From the NCBI GenBank assembly GCA_024919175.1, contig CP103804.1, positions 1,612,001-1,676,000 on the forward strand: a stretch of DNA of 64,000 nucleotides, written 5' to 3'. This document shows, in pieces, positions 1-8,345 of the stretch (the first letter of the stretch is position 1; every line of letters begins with the position of its first letter). A program made the translations under genes and the position numbers. Origin of the DNA: Clostridioides difficile (lineage in GTDB: Bacteria; Bacillota; Clostridia; Peptostreptococcales; Peptostreptococcaceae). The notes beneath the pieces are model-generated. The model did not search any database, was not told the DNA's origin, and saw only the letters and a program-made list of their open reading frames with translations.

Positions 1-1
1 A

Positions 2-310
2 ACAATAGAAGCTAATTTAAATTGTAAAAAGGGAATACCTATTGGGGTAATGGAAGATGCAACATATGAAAATAATACTCTTTCAATGGAAGATTATGCA
101 ATGGTATGTATGTACACTGACGGAATTTTAGAAATAAAGAATACATCAAAAGAAGAATATGGTATAGAGAGATTAGAAAACTTTTTAAAAGAAAATTTTA
201 GATTAAATCATCAGCTGATAGTAGAAAATCTAAAATTAGATTTAAGAAACTTTTCATCAAAAGACAATTATGATGATGATATTTTAATCGTTATGTTAAA
301 GGATAGGTAG
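2..310 (+). CDS. PPM-type (SpoIIE/RsbU-like) serine phosphatase, C-terminal fragment
   Basis: The reading frame is open from the left edge, so only the last ~102 codons are present. It reads through a GIPIGV motif before the first ATG at 50, and this is the typical lPLGv element of SpoIIE/RsbU-type PP2C phosphatases. It is followed by YTDGILE, the family YTDG(v/l)xE motif, and ends with DDDILIVMLK, matching the D-D-x-T/I-l-v-v metal-binding aspartates near the C-terminus. Such proteins dephosphorylate anti-anti-sigma factors or act as two-component output domains. The N-terminal sensory part lies outside the window, so the signal and partner cannot be said. The ATG at 50 is internal and not a true start. 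Confidence 0.75.
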   Translation, partial: TIEANLNCKKGIPIGVMEDATYENNTLSMEDYAMVCMYTDGILEIKNTSKEEYGIERLENFLKENFRLNHQLIVENLKLDLRNFSSKDNYDDDILIVMLKDR

Positions 311-317
311 ATTGATT

Positions 318-926
318 ATGGATTTAAATAATAAAATAGAACTTGAAAGTCCAGAAATTATAATAATAAATGGAAGTCCAAGAAATAATAAAAATTGTAG
401 TTTTATAGCAAATGAAATAAAACTTAAATTGGAAGAGCGTGGACTTAGTAGTAACATATTCAATATATATGATATGGATATTGAATATTGTACAGCCTGT
501 GGATTTTGTGAAAAAACAGGATATTGTAAATTTAATGATGATATGAAGCCACTATACAAAATGTTTGATGAATCAAAAGGGACTATAGTAATAAGTCCTG
601 TACATTTTGATTCAATATCAGCTAAAGTAAAAACTGTTGTTGATAGAACTCAAGCTATCTATGCAAGTAAGTATATATTAAATAAGCCTTCAATTGATAG
701 GAATAAAAAGCGTATAGGAATGTATATTGCAGTAGGTGGTAGTAAACCTTATGATTCACAGTTTAAAGGTGGGCAAATAGTTATGGACTTTTTCTTTAAG
801 AGTATAAATACTAAACTTTTACACAATATATATTTAAACAATACAGATAATATATCTTATACAGATAATCAAGAGTTTAAAGACACTCTGTCTAAGAGTC
901 TAAAAGCATATATTGATTCAATATAA
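318..926 (+). CDS. flavodoxin family / iron-sulfur flavoprotein-like NAD(P)H reductase
   Basis: A 202-residue protein of the NADPH-dependent FMN reductase/flavodoxin superfamily. The N-terminus has the FMN phosphate loop INGSPRNNKN, and a cysteine cluster CTACGFC followed by a further Cys about 6 residues on resembles the Fe-S motif of iron-sulfur flavoproteins. SPVHFDSISAKVK matches the second FMN loop region (SPvYwgsvsa). It probably transfers electrons from reduced ferredoxin or NAD(P)H to an unknown acceptor. A TTG at 312 also opens the frame, but ATG 318 is better spaced (10 nt) from AGGATAGG at 300-307. It starts 8 nt after the upstream phosphatase gene and is likely cotranscribed with it. 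Confidence 0.75.
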   Translation: MDLNNKIELESPEIIIINGSPRNNKNCSFIANEIKLKLEERGLSSNIFNIYDMDIEYCTACGFCEKTGYCKFNDDMKPLYKMFDESKGTIVISPVHFDSISAKVKTVVDRTQAIYASKYILNKPSIDRNKKRIGMYIAVGGSKPYDSQFKGGQIVMDFFFKSINTKLLHNIYLNNTDNISYTDNQEFKDTLSKSLKAYIDSI

Positions 927-998
927 TTTGATTTTGTAAGTAATATTATGTATAATTGTATTGCAATAATTTAAAAATAATTAAAGGAGGGAATTTCA

Positions 999-1568
999 AT
1001 GAAATTACCAATAGCATTATCTAATAAACATGTTCATTTGAGTCAAGCTGATATAGACGTATTATTTGGAGCAGGTCATGAATTAACTAAATTTAAACCA
1101 TTATCTCAACCAGGACAATTTGCCTGTGAGGAAAAAGTAGATTTAGTCGGTCCAAAGGGAACTCTAAAAGGGGTGAGAGTTTTAGGACCAGCTAGAGCTC
1201 AAACTCAAGTTGAGATTTCTTTAGCAGATGGATTCCCATTAGGAGTAAAAGCTCCAATAAAAGAATCTGGTGATATAGCTGGAACTCCTGGTGTTAAATT
1301 AGTAGGACCAGCTGGAGAAGTTGAAATGAAAGAAGGAGTTATAGTTGCTTCTAGACATATACATATGAGCAATGAAGACGCTGCTAAATTTGGTGTGAAT
1401 GATAAACAAATAGTAAAAGTTAAAACATCTGGACCAAGAGCGTTAGTATTTGAAAATGTATTAGTAAGAGCTAGTGATAGCTTTAATTTAGAAATGCATG
1501 TTGATATGGAAGAAGGAAATGCAGCAGGCGTTAAAAATGGAGATTTAGTAGAATTAATAGTTGATTAA
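999..1568 (+). CDS. pduL: phosphate propanoyltransferase PduL-type phosphotransacylase
   Basis: A 189-residue PduL-family enzyme, which interconverts acyl-CoA and acyl-phosphate. Both halves of the duplicated fold are visible: SNKHVHLSQ near residue 8 and SRHIHMSNED near residue 119, whose histidines bind the zinc ions of the family. The length fits a free-standing PduL without the N-terminal microcompartment targeting extension. The start has a strong AAAGGAGGG site at 982-990. Its neighbour is pyruvate:ferredoxin oxidoreductase, which makes acetyl-CoA, so a role in converting acetyl-CoA to acetyl-phosphate is plausible; that is inference from context. No microcompartment shell genes are in the window. 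A hairpin terminator follows. Confidence 0.9.
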   Translation: MKLPIALSNKHVHLSQADIDVLFGAGHELTKFKPLSQPGQFACEEKVDLVGPKGTLKGVRVLGPARAQTQVEISLADGFPLGVKAPIKESGDIAGTPGVKLVGPAGEVEMKEGVIVASRHIHMSNEDAAKFGVNDKQIVKVKTSGPRALVFENVLVRASDSFNLEMHVDMEEGNAAGVKNGDLVELIVD

Positions 1569-1585
1569 TTTTATATATGAGATTT

Positions 1586-1622
1586 ATGCTAGTGAATATT
1601 TTATTTACTAGCATATTTTTTA
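1586..1622 (+). terminator. intrinsic terminator after pduL
   Basis: ATGCTAGTGAA pairs with TTTACTAGCAT around a short loop and is followed by a run of T. It separates pduL from the PFOR leader. Confidence 0.8.
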
Positions 1623-2085
1623 AATGTAATAAATTTCTATATTATAAATTTAATCTATTAGATTAATTTATAATATAAAGGGGTATTATGAAAATTATAA
1701 TAAAAACTTACAAAAATATGATATAATATGGTAAAATTAGATATATAAAATTTATATATGATAAAGAAGGCTCTTTTACTCCTAATACCAATATATGCAA
1801 ATAGATAAAAAAGTTTGAAAAATCTAACTTAATTTATTATATATTGTATACAAAATTATGAAAAAAACTTAACATATTTAATTTTAAAAAAAATCTACTT
1901 AAATATGTAATTAATTTACAATTTTCAAAGGAATTTTATCCAATCTGTAGTATTATATTAGAAGATAGAGTATTTGCGCGACTATGTGTGTTTATATTTT
2001 TGTTGTGTAAATTATATGTAAATATATAAAAAAATAGACTTGTTATAAACAAGTACAATTGTAGCTATCAAGGAGGATACATATT
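1623..2085 (+). promoter_or_regulatory. long AT-rich leader region upstream of PFOR
   Basis: About 460 bases without a gene. It contains a long AT-only inverted repeat at 1638-1677 (18-19 bp arms), a TATAAT at 1722-1727 without a convincing -35, and a perfect 6-bp inverted repeat ACTTGT-N5-ACAAGT at 2038-2054 just upstream of the PFOR ribosome binding site AAGGAGG (2070-2076). The last could be an operator, loosely like Rex-type TTGTTA sites, but the match is partial. I do not recognise a riboswitch. Confidence 0.35.
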
Positions 2086-5000
2086 ATGGCTAAGTTTATG
2101 AAAACACTTGATGGGAATACAGCTGCAGCTCACGTTGCCTATGCATTTACAGATGTAGCAGCTATATACCCAATCACACCATCTTCAACTATGGCTGAAG
2201 TAGTTGATGAATGGGCATCACAAGGAAGAAAAAATGTATTTGGACAAAAAGTTAATGTTGTTGAAATGCAATCAGAAGCAGGAGCAGCAGGAGCATTCCA
2301 CGGTTCTTTACAAGGTGGAGCTTTAACTTCTACTTTTACAGCATCTCAAGGTTTATTATTAATGATACCTAACATGTATAAAGTTGCAGGGGAGTTATTA
2401 CCAGGAGTATTCCATGTAAGTGCTCGTGCTTTAGCATCTCAAGCTTTATCAATATTTGGAGATCATCAAGACGTTATGGCTGCTAGACAAACTGGATGTG
2501 TATTATTAGCTTCTGGTTCAGTTCAAGAAGTAGCTGATATAGCACCTGTTGCACATTTAGCTGCAATAGAAGGTAAATTACCATTTATACATTTCTTTGA
2601 TGGATTCAGAACTTCACATGAAATCCAAAAAGTGGAATTATTAGAAAATGAAGATTATGCAAGTTTATTAAACTTTGAAGCAGTTCAAGCATTTAGAGAT
2701 AATGCTTTATCTCCAAATCACCCAGTTACTCGTGGTACTGCTCAAAACCCAGATATATATTTCCAAACTAGAGAAGCTTCTAACAAATACTATCAAAATA
2801 TAGTAGGTATAGTTGAAAAATACATGGAAAAAATGAGTGATTTAACAGGTAGAAAACATAGTTTATTTGATTACTATGGAGCAGAAGATGCTAAATCTAT
2901 ATTAATTGCTATGGGTTCTGTAACAGAAACAATAGAAGAAACTATAGATTACTTAAATGCTAAGGGAGAAAAATATGGTTTAGTTAAAGTTCATTTATAT
3001 AGACCATTCTCAATGAAACATTTCTTAGATGTTGTGCCATCTACTGTTGAAAGAATATGTGTACTTGATAGAACTAAAGAGCCAGGTTCAACTGGTGAAC
3101 CATTATACTTAGATGTACGTGATGTATTCTATGGAAAAGAAAATGCTCCTATGATAATAGGTGGAAGATACGGATTAGGTTCAAAAGACACTACTCCTTC
3201 AGATATAAAAACTGTTTTTGATAACTTAGTTTCAGAACAACCTAAGAATGGATTTACAGTAGGTATAGTTGATGATGTAACTAATACTTCTTTAGCTCCA
3301 TCTGAATCAATTAAAATAGCTTCTAAAGGAACTATAAGATGTAAGTTCTGGGGATTAGGTTCTGACGGTACTGTTGGAGCTAACAAACAAGCTATAAAAA
3401 TAATCGGTGACCACACTGAAAAATATGCTCAAGCTTACTTTGATTATGACTCTAAAAAATCTGGTGGTATAACTATGTCTCACTTAAGATTTGGTGATAC
3501 TCCAATAAGAGCTACTTATCTAATAGATGAAGCTGACTATATTGCCTGTCATAAACAATCATATGTTTATCAATATGATTTATTAAAAGGTCTTAAAAAA
3601 GGTGGTACATTTGTACTTAACACTATATGGGACCAAGCAGGAATTGAAGAAAACTTACCAGCTCACATGAAACAATATATAGCTAAAAATGATATAAAAT
3701 TCTATACAGTTAACGCTGTTAAACTAGGACAAGAAATAGGTCTTGGAAATAGAATAAACATGATAATGCAATCTGCATTCTTTAAATTAGCTGAAATAAT
3801 ACCAGAAGAAGATGCTGTTAAATACTTAAAAGATTCTATAGTTAAAGCTTATGGTAAAAAAGGTGAAAAAATAGTTAACATGAACTATGCTGCTGTTGAT
3901 GCAGGAATAAATGCTTTAGTTAAAGTTGAAGTTCCAGCTTCTTGGGCAAATGCTGTTGATGCAGATAAAGAAGAAGTTAAAGAACCAGAATTTATAAGAA
4001 ATATATTAAGACCAATGACTGCACAAGAAGGTAATAACTTACCAGTAAGTACTTTCAATGGTATAGAAGATGGAACATTCCCTTGTGGTACTTCAGCTTA
4101 TGAAAAACGTGGTATAGCTGTTGATGTTCCTGAATGGGTAATGGATAACTGTATCCAATGTAACCAATGTTCTTTTATATGTCCTCATGCATGTATAAGA
4201 CCAGTTTTAGTTACAGAAGAAGAATTAGCTAATGCTCCAAAAGGATTTGAAGCTAAAAAAGCATTAGGTAAAGGATTAGAAGGATTAAAATATAGAATCC
4301 AAGTTAGTCCACTAGATTGTACAGGATGTGGAAACTGTGCTGACGTATGTCCAGCTAAAGAAAAAGCTTTAGTTATGAAGCCAATAGATACTCAACTTGA
4401 TACAGAGTTAGATAACTGGGCATTTGCAGTAAATCCTGATGAAGTAGCTCCAAAAGTTGATGTTATGCCTGCAAACACTGTTAAAGGAAGTCAATTTAGA
4501 CAACCATTAATGGAATTCTCAGGAGCATGTGCTGGATGTGGAGAGACTGCATATATTAAATTAGTTACACAATTATATGGAGATAGAATGATGATAGCTA
4601 ATGCTACTGGATGTTCTTCTATATGGGGAGCTTCTGCACCATCAACTCCTTATACTTGTAACCATGAAGGTAAAGGTCCATCTTGGGCAAACTCTTTATT
4701 TGAAGACAATGCTGAATACGGATTTGGTATGTACACAGCTGTTAAACAAATAAGAGGAAAAATAGTAGATGCTATGACAGAATTAGTTTCTATGGATATC
4801 TGTGAAGATGCTAAAGCAGTATTTACAGAATGGTTAGATTCTAAAAATGATGGAGAAGCTTCTAAAGTAGCAAGTGCTAAAGTTGTTGAATTATTAGAAA
4901 AACCAGCTTGTGACTGTACAGATGAAAAAGCTAAAGCATTAGTAGAAGCTATAAGAGATAGAAAAGATTATCTAGTTAAGAGATCTCAATGGATACTAGG

Positions 5001-5625
5001 TGGAGACGGTTGGGCATATGACATCGGTTACGGTGGATTAGACCATGTTCTTGCATCTGGTGAAAATGTAAATGTACTTGTATTTGATACAGAAGTATAT
5101 TCAAATACAGGAGGTCAAGCTTCTAAAGCTACTCCAGCTGCTGCTATGGCTAAATTTGCTGCAGCAGGTAAGCAATCTAGAAAGAAAGACCTAGGTATGA
5201 TGGCTATGACTTACGGAAATGTATATGTAGCTCAAGTTGCTATGGGTGCTGATAAAAACCAATTTATCAAAGCAGTTCTAGAAGCTGAAAAACATGATGG
5301 ACCATCTTTAATAATAGCTTACGCTCCATGTATAAACCATGGATTAAAAGAAGGTATGGGAAGAACTGTAGCTAACGAAGCACAAGCTGTTGCTTGCGGA
5401 TACTGGCATTTATACAGATTCAATCCAGAAGTAAAAGCTGAAGGTAAAAACCCATTCACTTTAGATTCTAAGGAACCAACTGCAAGCTTCAGAGATTTCA
5501 TACTTGCACAAGTAAGATACTCTGCTATAGCTAAACAATTCCCAGAAGAAGCTGATGGACTATTTGCAAAAGCTGAAGCTGATGCTAAAGAAAGATATGA
5601 AGGATACAAAAAATTAGCTGAATAA
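2086..5625 (+). CDS. nifJ: pyruvate:ferredoxin (flavodoxin) oxidoreductase
   Basis: A 1179-residue single-chain PFOR, the full length of the family. It oxidises pyruvate with CoA to acetyl-CoA and CO2 and reduces ferredoxin, the central step of clostridial fermentation. Domains in order: N-terminal pyrimidine-binding domain with YPITPSSTMAE near residue 29; transketolase C-like domain; CoA-binding domain III; a ferredoxin domain with two 4Fe-4S motifs (CIQCNQCSFICP near residue 689 and CTGCGNCADVCP near residue 745); then the TPP domain with CAGCGE near residue 815 for the proximal cluster and GDGWAYDIGYGG near residue 972 for Mg-TPP. The codon bias (many optimal A/T third positions) and strong AAGGAGG site suggest high expression. 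Monocistronic, between two terminators. Confidence 0.97.
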   Translation: MAKFMKTLDGNTAAAHVAYAFTDVAAIYPITPSSTMAEVVDEWASQGRKNVFGQKVNVVEMQSEAGAAGAFHGSLQGGALTSTFTASQGLLLMIPNMYKVAGELLPGVFHVSARALASQALSIFGDHQDVMAARQTGCVLLASGSVQEVADIAPVAHLAAIEGKLPFIHFFDGFRTSHEIQKVELLENEDYASLLNFEAVQAFRDNALSPNHPVTRGTAQNPDIYFQTREASNKYYQNIVGIVEKYMEKMSDLTGRKHSLFDYYGAEDAKSILIAMGSVTETIEETIDYLNAKGEKYGLVKVHLYRPFSMKHFLDVVPSTVERICVLDRTKEPGSTGEPLYLDVRDVFYGKENAPMIIGGRYGLGSKDTTPSDIKTVFDNLVSEQPKNGFTVGIVDDVTNTSLAPSESIKIASKGTIRCKFWGLGSDGTVGANKQAIKIIGDHTEKYAQAYFDYDSKKSGGITMSHLRFGDTPIRATYLIDEADYIACHKQSYVYQYDLLKGLKKGGTFVLNTIWDQAGIEENLPAHMKQYIAKNDIKFYTVNAVKLGQEIGLGNRINMIMQSAFFKLAEIIPEEDAVKYLKDSIVKAYGKKGEKIVNMNYAAVDAGINALVKVEVPASWANAVDADKEEVKEPEFIRNILRPMTAQEGNNLPVSTFNGIEDGTFPCGTSAYEKRGIAVDVPEWVMDNCIQCNQCSFICPHACIRPVLVTEEELANAPKGFEAKKALGKGLEGLKYRIQVSPLDCTGCGNCADVCPAKEKALVMKPIDTQLDTELDNWAFAVNPDEVAPKVDVMPANTVKGSQFRQPLMEFSGACAGCGETAYIKLVTQLYGDRMMIANATGCSSIWGASAPSTPYTCNHEGKGPSWANSLFEDNAEYGFGMYTAVKQIRGKIVDAMTELVSMDICEDAKAVFTEWLDSKNDGEASKVASAKVVELLEKPACDCTDEKAKALVEAIRDRKDYLVKRSQWILGGDGWAYDIGYGGLDHVLASGENVNVLVFDTEVYSNTGGQASKATPAAAMAKFAAAGKQSRKKDLGMMAMTYGNVYVAQVAMGADKNQFIKAVLEAEKHDGPSLIIAYAPCINHGLKEGMGRTVANEAQAVACGYWHLYRFNPEVKAEGKNPFTLDSKEPTASFRDFILAQVRYSAIAKQFPEEADGLFAKAEADAKERYEGYKKLAE

Positions 5626-5674
5626 TAATTAGAATATTATAATGCTTATTTAAGATATAATTTGATAACAATTA

Positions 5675-5707
5675 GGGATACTATTAAAAAATAGTATCCC
5701 TTTTTTA
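5675..5707. terminator. bidirectional terminator after PFOR
   Basis: GGGATACTATT pairs perfectly with AATAGTATCCC around a 4-nt AAAA loop and is followed by TTTTTT. It lies between the convergent PFOR and methyltransferase genes. Confidence 0.9.
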
Positions 5708-5727
5708 TTTATATTAAACTGTAAGAA

Positions 5728-6378
5728 CTAAGATTTCTTTTCTGTATATTGTACATATTTTTTAAATCGTATTTTAGGAAGAAACATACCTGTTTTGTTT
5801 CGATAAATAATATAATTGTTTCCAAATTCATTTATCATGTCTTTTTCTTCTCTTTTTGCTAATCTATAATATACGATTACTAGTATAGGCCACATAATTA
5901 AAAGAGGTATTGTAGCCCATTCAAATATCATTCCAAGTGTTATTAGTAAGAATCCTGTATATTGTGGATGTCTTACATAATGATAAATTCCTGTTGTTAC
6001 TAACTTTCCTTTTCCATCTTTATACTTCCAATATTTTTTGTATATTGTTCTCCAACCTAAAACTACTAGCAAAGCACCAATAATGTTTAAAATTATACAT
6101 ATATACATTCCAAAATGACCAATGTATTGATTTAGTGTATGTCCCCACAATACACCATCTGGTAGTTGTTTACCAAAAAACCATGCTACAAAATACATAC
6201 TCATTGGTATACCAAACATTTCAAGGGCGTAAGCTATTATAAATGCTAGATAGGCTGTAGTGGGTTTTCTTTGACTTTTTTTATAGAAGGGTAGAAATAA
6301 TAGAAAGATTCCATAAATCAATATCCAAATAATTACACCAACCCAATTACCATAGTGCGAAAGTGCTGTTTCGTTCAT
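5728..6378 (-). CDS. isoprenylcysteine carboxyl methyltransferase-like membrane protein
   Basis: A 216-residue integral membrane protein of the ICMT/PEMT-like methyltransferase group. Several hydrophobic segments span the N-terminal two thirds, and the signature HYVRHPQYTGFLL followed by a C-terminal EEKDMINEFG stretch matches the SAM-binding and catalytic region of bacterial ICMT homologues. The bacterial substrate is not known; a lipid or small hydrophobic thiol/phenol are possibilities. It is transcribed divergently from the TetR gene at 6599 and two identical palindromic operators lie between them, so it is very probably the TetR target. Confidence 0.8.
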   Translation of the reverse strand: MNETALSHYGNWVGVIIWILIYGIFLLFLPFYKKSQRKPTTAYLAFIIAYALEMFGIPMSMYFVAWFFGKQLPDGVLWGHTLNQYIGHFGMYICIILNIIGALLVVLGWRTIYKKYWKYKDGKGKLVTTGIYHYVRHPQYTGFLLITLGMIFEWATIPLLIMWPILVIVYYRLAKREEKDMINEFGNNYIIYRNKTGMFLPKIRFKKYVQYTEKKS

Positions 6379-6502
6379 AAAATTATCCTCCCAAATTTAA
6401 ATAAATTTTAATATAAATGTATCTTAGACAACTAAGTAGATTTCAAATATGTAATTATAAAAAAGATATTGCTATAAATAAAAATTATTTAAAAAAAATT
6501 TT

Positions 6503-6515
6503 CGACCAGTGGTCG
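6503..6515. promoter_or_regulatory. TetR operator, copy 1
   Basis: CGACCAGTGGTCG, a perfect inverted repeat. It lies just downstream of the -10 of the minus-strand promoter, where a bound repressor would block transcription of the methyltransferase gene. Confidence 0.75.
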
Positions 6516-6525
6516 AGTTTTTTCT

Positions 6526-6554
6526 ATTGTATCACATTTTCGACCAGTGGTCAA
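6526..6554 (-). promoter_or_regulatory. sigma-A promoter for the methyltransferase gene
   Basis: On the minus strand TTGACC (6554-6549), a 17-nt spacer and TACAAT (6531-6526). Both operator copies touch it: one overlaps the -35, the other sits just past the -10. Confidence 0.65.
6541..6553. promoter_or_regulatory. TetR operator, copy 2
   Basis: CGACCAGTGGTCA, the same 13-bp palindrome with one end changed, starting 38 bp after copy 1. It overlaps the -35 elements of both divergent promoters. Confidence 0.75.
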
Positions 6555-6576
6555 CTTTTTGATACTGTGTTATAAT
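6548..6576 (+). promoter_or_regulatory. promoter of the TetR regulator gene
   Basis: TGGTCA (6548-6553), 17-nt spacer, TATAAT (6571-6576). The -35 lies within operator copy 2, which suggests autorepression. Confidence 0.55.
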
Positions 6577-6598
6577 ACAAAATAAGGATGGTGAGTAT

Positions 6599-7195
6599 AT
6601 GGACAAAAAAGAGTTGATTTTAAATGCCATGCAAGAATTATTAAGAGAAGAAAAAGGGGCAACTTGTTCAGTTAGTGATATTGCAAGAAGAGCAGGTATT
6701 GGAAAAGGAAGTATATATTATTATTTTAAATCTAAGGATGAAATATTTGATGTAGTAGTTGAACAAACTTATAGCCAGATTATAGATAAATGTAAAGTTA
6801 TTGTAGAGAAAAGTCAATTGGATTCAATTTCAAAACTGATGTTATTATTTCAAAGTTATATAACATCAACAGTTGAATCTTCAATTGATGAATATCTTCA
6901 CCAACAATTTAATGCTTCAATCCATCAAAAATCTCTTGCAGAAATACTTACTTCACTTTCTCCTATTGTTGCAGAAATATTTCAACAAGGAGTGGAAGAA
7001 GGTGTATTTAAATGTGAATATACTTTAGAAGTATCAGAGATAATTTTATCTGTTTTTACTTTTTTACTTGACCCAGGTATTTTTTCTTGGAATAAAGAGG
7101 AGAAAAAACGCAAATTAGAAGCATTAAGTTTGATTTTAGAAAGAAGTCTAATGGCACCAAAAGGAAGTTTTGATTTTTTTATAAGGGATTTTTAA
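6599..7195 (+). CDS. TetR/AcrR family transcriptional regulator
   Basis: A 198-residue regulator. The N-terminal helix-turn-helix is clear: ATCSVSDIARRAGIGKGS followed by IYYYFKSKDEIF at residues ~21-49, the classical TetR signature. The C-terminal ~150 residues form the ligand/dimer domain and are not assignable to a known inducer. The start ATG follows AAGGATGGTGAG. Two palindromic operators lie directly upstream and cover the promoters in both directions, so it most likely represses itself and the divergent membrane methyltransferase. Confidence 0.9.
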   Translation: MDKKELILNAMQELLREEKGATCSVSDIARRAGIGKGSIYYYFKSKDEIFDVVVEQTYSQIIDKCKVIVEKSQLDSISKLMLLFQSYITSTVESSIDEYLHQQFNASIHQKSLAEILTSLSPIVAEIFQQGVEEGVFKCEYTLEVSEIILSVFTFLLDPGIFSWNKEEKKRKLEALSLILERSLMAPKGSFDFFIRDF

Positions 7196-7371
7196 ATTAT
7201 TTAATTATTAAATAATATTTATAATATATGAATTTATATTTTATATTTAAATATAAGTATTCATTTTTGTAATTTAGCTTTGAACTGATAATTTTAAAAG
7301 AATCTATATTTAGTATAAAAATAGTATAAAAAATATATTAAATATAAAATACTATATCATAGTATAGATAC

Positions 7372-7424
7372 AAAAGAGTATCCCATTTATGATTTTTAAA
7401 AATCATCTTGAGATACTCTTTTTG
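7372..7424. terminator. bidirectional terminator between TetR and CAP-protein genes
   Basis: AAAAGAGTATC pairs with GATACTCTTTT, with an inner perfect stem ATGATTTTTAAAAATCAT. Runs of A and T on both sides make it usable in both directions between these convergent genes. The rest of 7196-7445 is AT-rich with nothing recognisable. Confidence 0.85.
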
Positions 7425-7445
7425 TATATATAGAAAAAGAGTATT

Positions 7446-8345
7446 TTATCCTACAAAGATTTGTGTCCAGTAAATTGAACCACCACTTTTTTGTGCTACT
7501 CCAACACCTATTTTACTGTAATTTGGATTTAATATATTTTTTCTATGACCTTCAGAATTCATCCAAGCATTTACAACTTCCTTTGGTGTTTTTTGTCCCA
7601 TTGCTATATTTTCACCAGCTGTTTTATAGCTTATCCCAAACTTTTTCAACATATCAAATGGAGAACCATAAGTTGGAGAATTATGTGCAAAGTAATTGTT
7701 GTCAATCATATCTTGAGATTTTTTTGTAGCGACATTTGATACATCAGCATCAAGAGTAAGTGGATTTAATCCAGCTTTAGATCTCTCTACATTTACTAAA
7801 TCAACAACTTCTTTTTGGTAAGCTGAAAAATTTCCAGTTGTAGAGCCTGAATTGTTATTATCTTCAGGTTTATTAGTAGAGTCTGAGTTGTTGTTGTCCT
7901 CAGGTTTATTAGATTCTGAGTTATTATTGTCTTCAGGCTTATTAGTAGAGTCTGAATTGTTGTTGTCCTCAGGTTTATTAGATTCTGGCTTATTACTATC
8001 TTCAGGTTTATTAGTAGAACCTGAATTGTTATTATCCTCAGGTTTATTAGTAGAGCCTGAATTATTGTTGCCATTAGGCTTGTTAGTAATATTACAATTC
8101 TTGTCATTGTGATTCTTATCTTTGCAAGCATTATCCTTGTCAGGTTTAAGCTCTGGTTTTACAGAACAATTTGGTTTTGCTGAAAACTTAAATTTAGCAT
8201 TAGTATATACTAAATTTTTATTACTTATATTCATATTGTTTTCAAGTGACGAAGCACTTACAGTAACAGCACTGGAAGCTGTTGCTAAGGTTAACACTCC
8301 TAAAGCTAGTATAGTTTTTAATTTTGTTGGTATATTTTTTCTCAT
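7446..8345 (-). CDS. secreted CAP-domain (SCP/PR1-like) protein with Asn/Pro/Glu-rich repeats
   Basis: A 299-residue exported protein. Residues 1-32 form a signal peptide (MRKNIPTKLK, then a hydrophobic run ending at SASS). Residues ~60-80 are charged and Cys-containing (KPNCSV, DNACKDKNH, KNCNI). Residues ~85-165 are imperfect 10-12-residue units built on NKPEDNNNSxST. The last ~130 residues are a CAP domain with YFAHNSP, AGENIA, AWMNSEGHRKNIL and YSKIGVGVA, typical of bacterial YkwD-like proteins. No cell-wall binding repeat or sortase motif is seen, so it is probably secreted or wall-associated through the linker. GTG 8354 also opens the frame but overlaps the ribosome binding site; ATG 8345 follows GAGAGG with 8 nt spacing. 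Function unknown. Confidence 0.85.
   Translation of the reverse strand: MRKNIPTKLKTILALGVLTLATASSAVTVSASSLENNMNISNKNLVYTNAKFKFSAKPNCSVKPELKPDKDNACKDKNHNDKNCNITNKPNGNNNSGSTNKPEDNNNSGSTNKPEDSNKPESNKPEDNNNSDSTNKPEDNNNSESNKPEDNNNSDSTNKPEDNNNSGSTTGNFSAYQKEVVDLVNVERSKAGLNPLTLDADVSNVATKKSQDMIDNNYFAHNSPTYGSPFDMLKKFGISYKTAGENIAMGQKTPKEVVNAWMNSEGHRKNILNPNYSKIGVGVAQKSGGSIYWTQIFVG
7848..8088 (-). repeat. in-gene tandem repeats coding NKPEDNNNS units
   Basis: Seven or so imperfect 30-36-bp units with the core TCAGGTTTATTAG and TTGTTATTATC on the plus strand. They code for the Asn/Glu/Pro linker of the CAP protein. Unit lengths alternate, so copy number may vary between strains. Confidence 0.8.

Noticed and set aside
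1741..1990. Riboswitch or T-box in the PFOR leader
   Set aside because: No T-box sequence or known riboswitch core was recognised.
2038..2054. Rex operator before PFOR
   Set aside because: The inverted repeat ACTTGT-N5-ACAAGT is real but the match to the Rex consensus is only partial; kept as an unnamed inverted repeat.
7848..8088. CRISPR-like array
   Set aside because: The repeats are in frame and code for the Asn/Glu/Pro linker of the CAP protein; units are imperfect with no spacers.
7852..8131. Open frames on both strands across the CAP-protein repeats
   Set aside because: They are shadows of the repeat region with Leu/Ser-only or Ile/Thr-only content and no ribosome binding sites.
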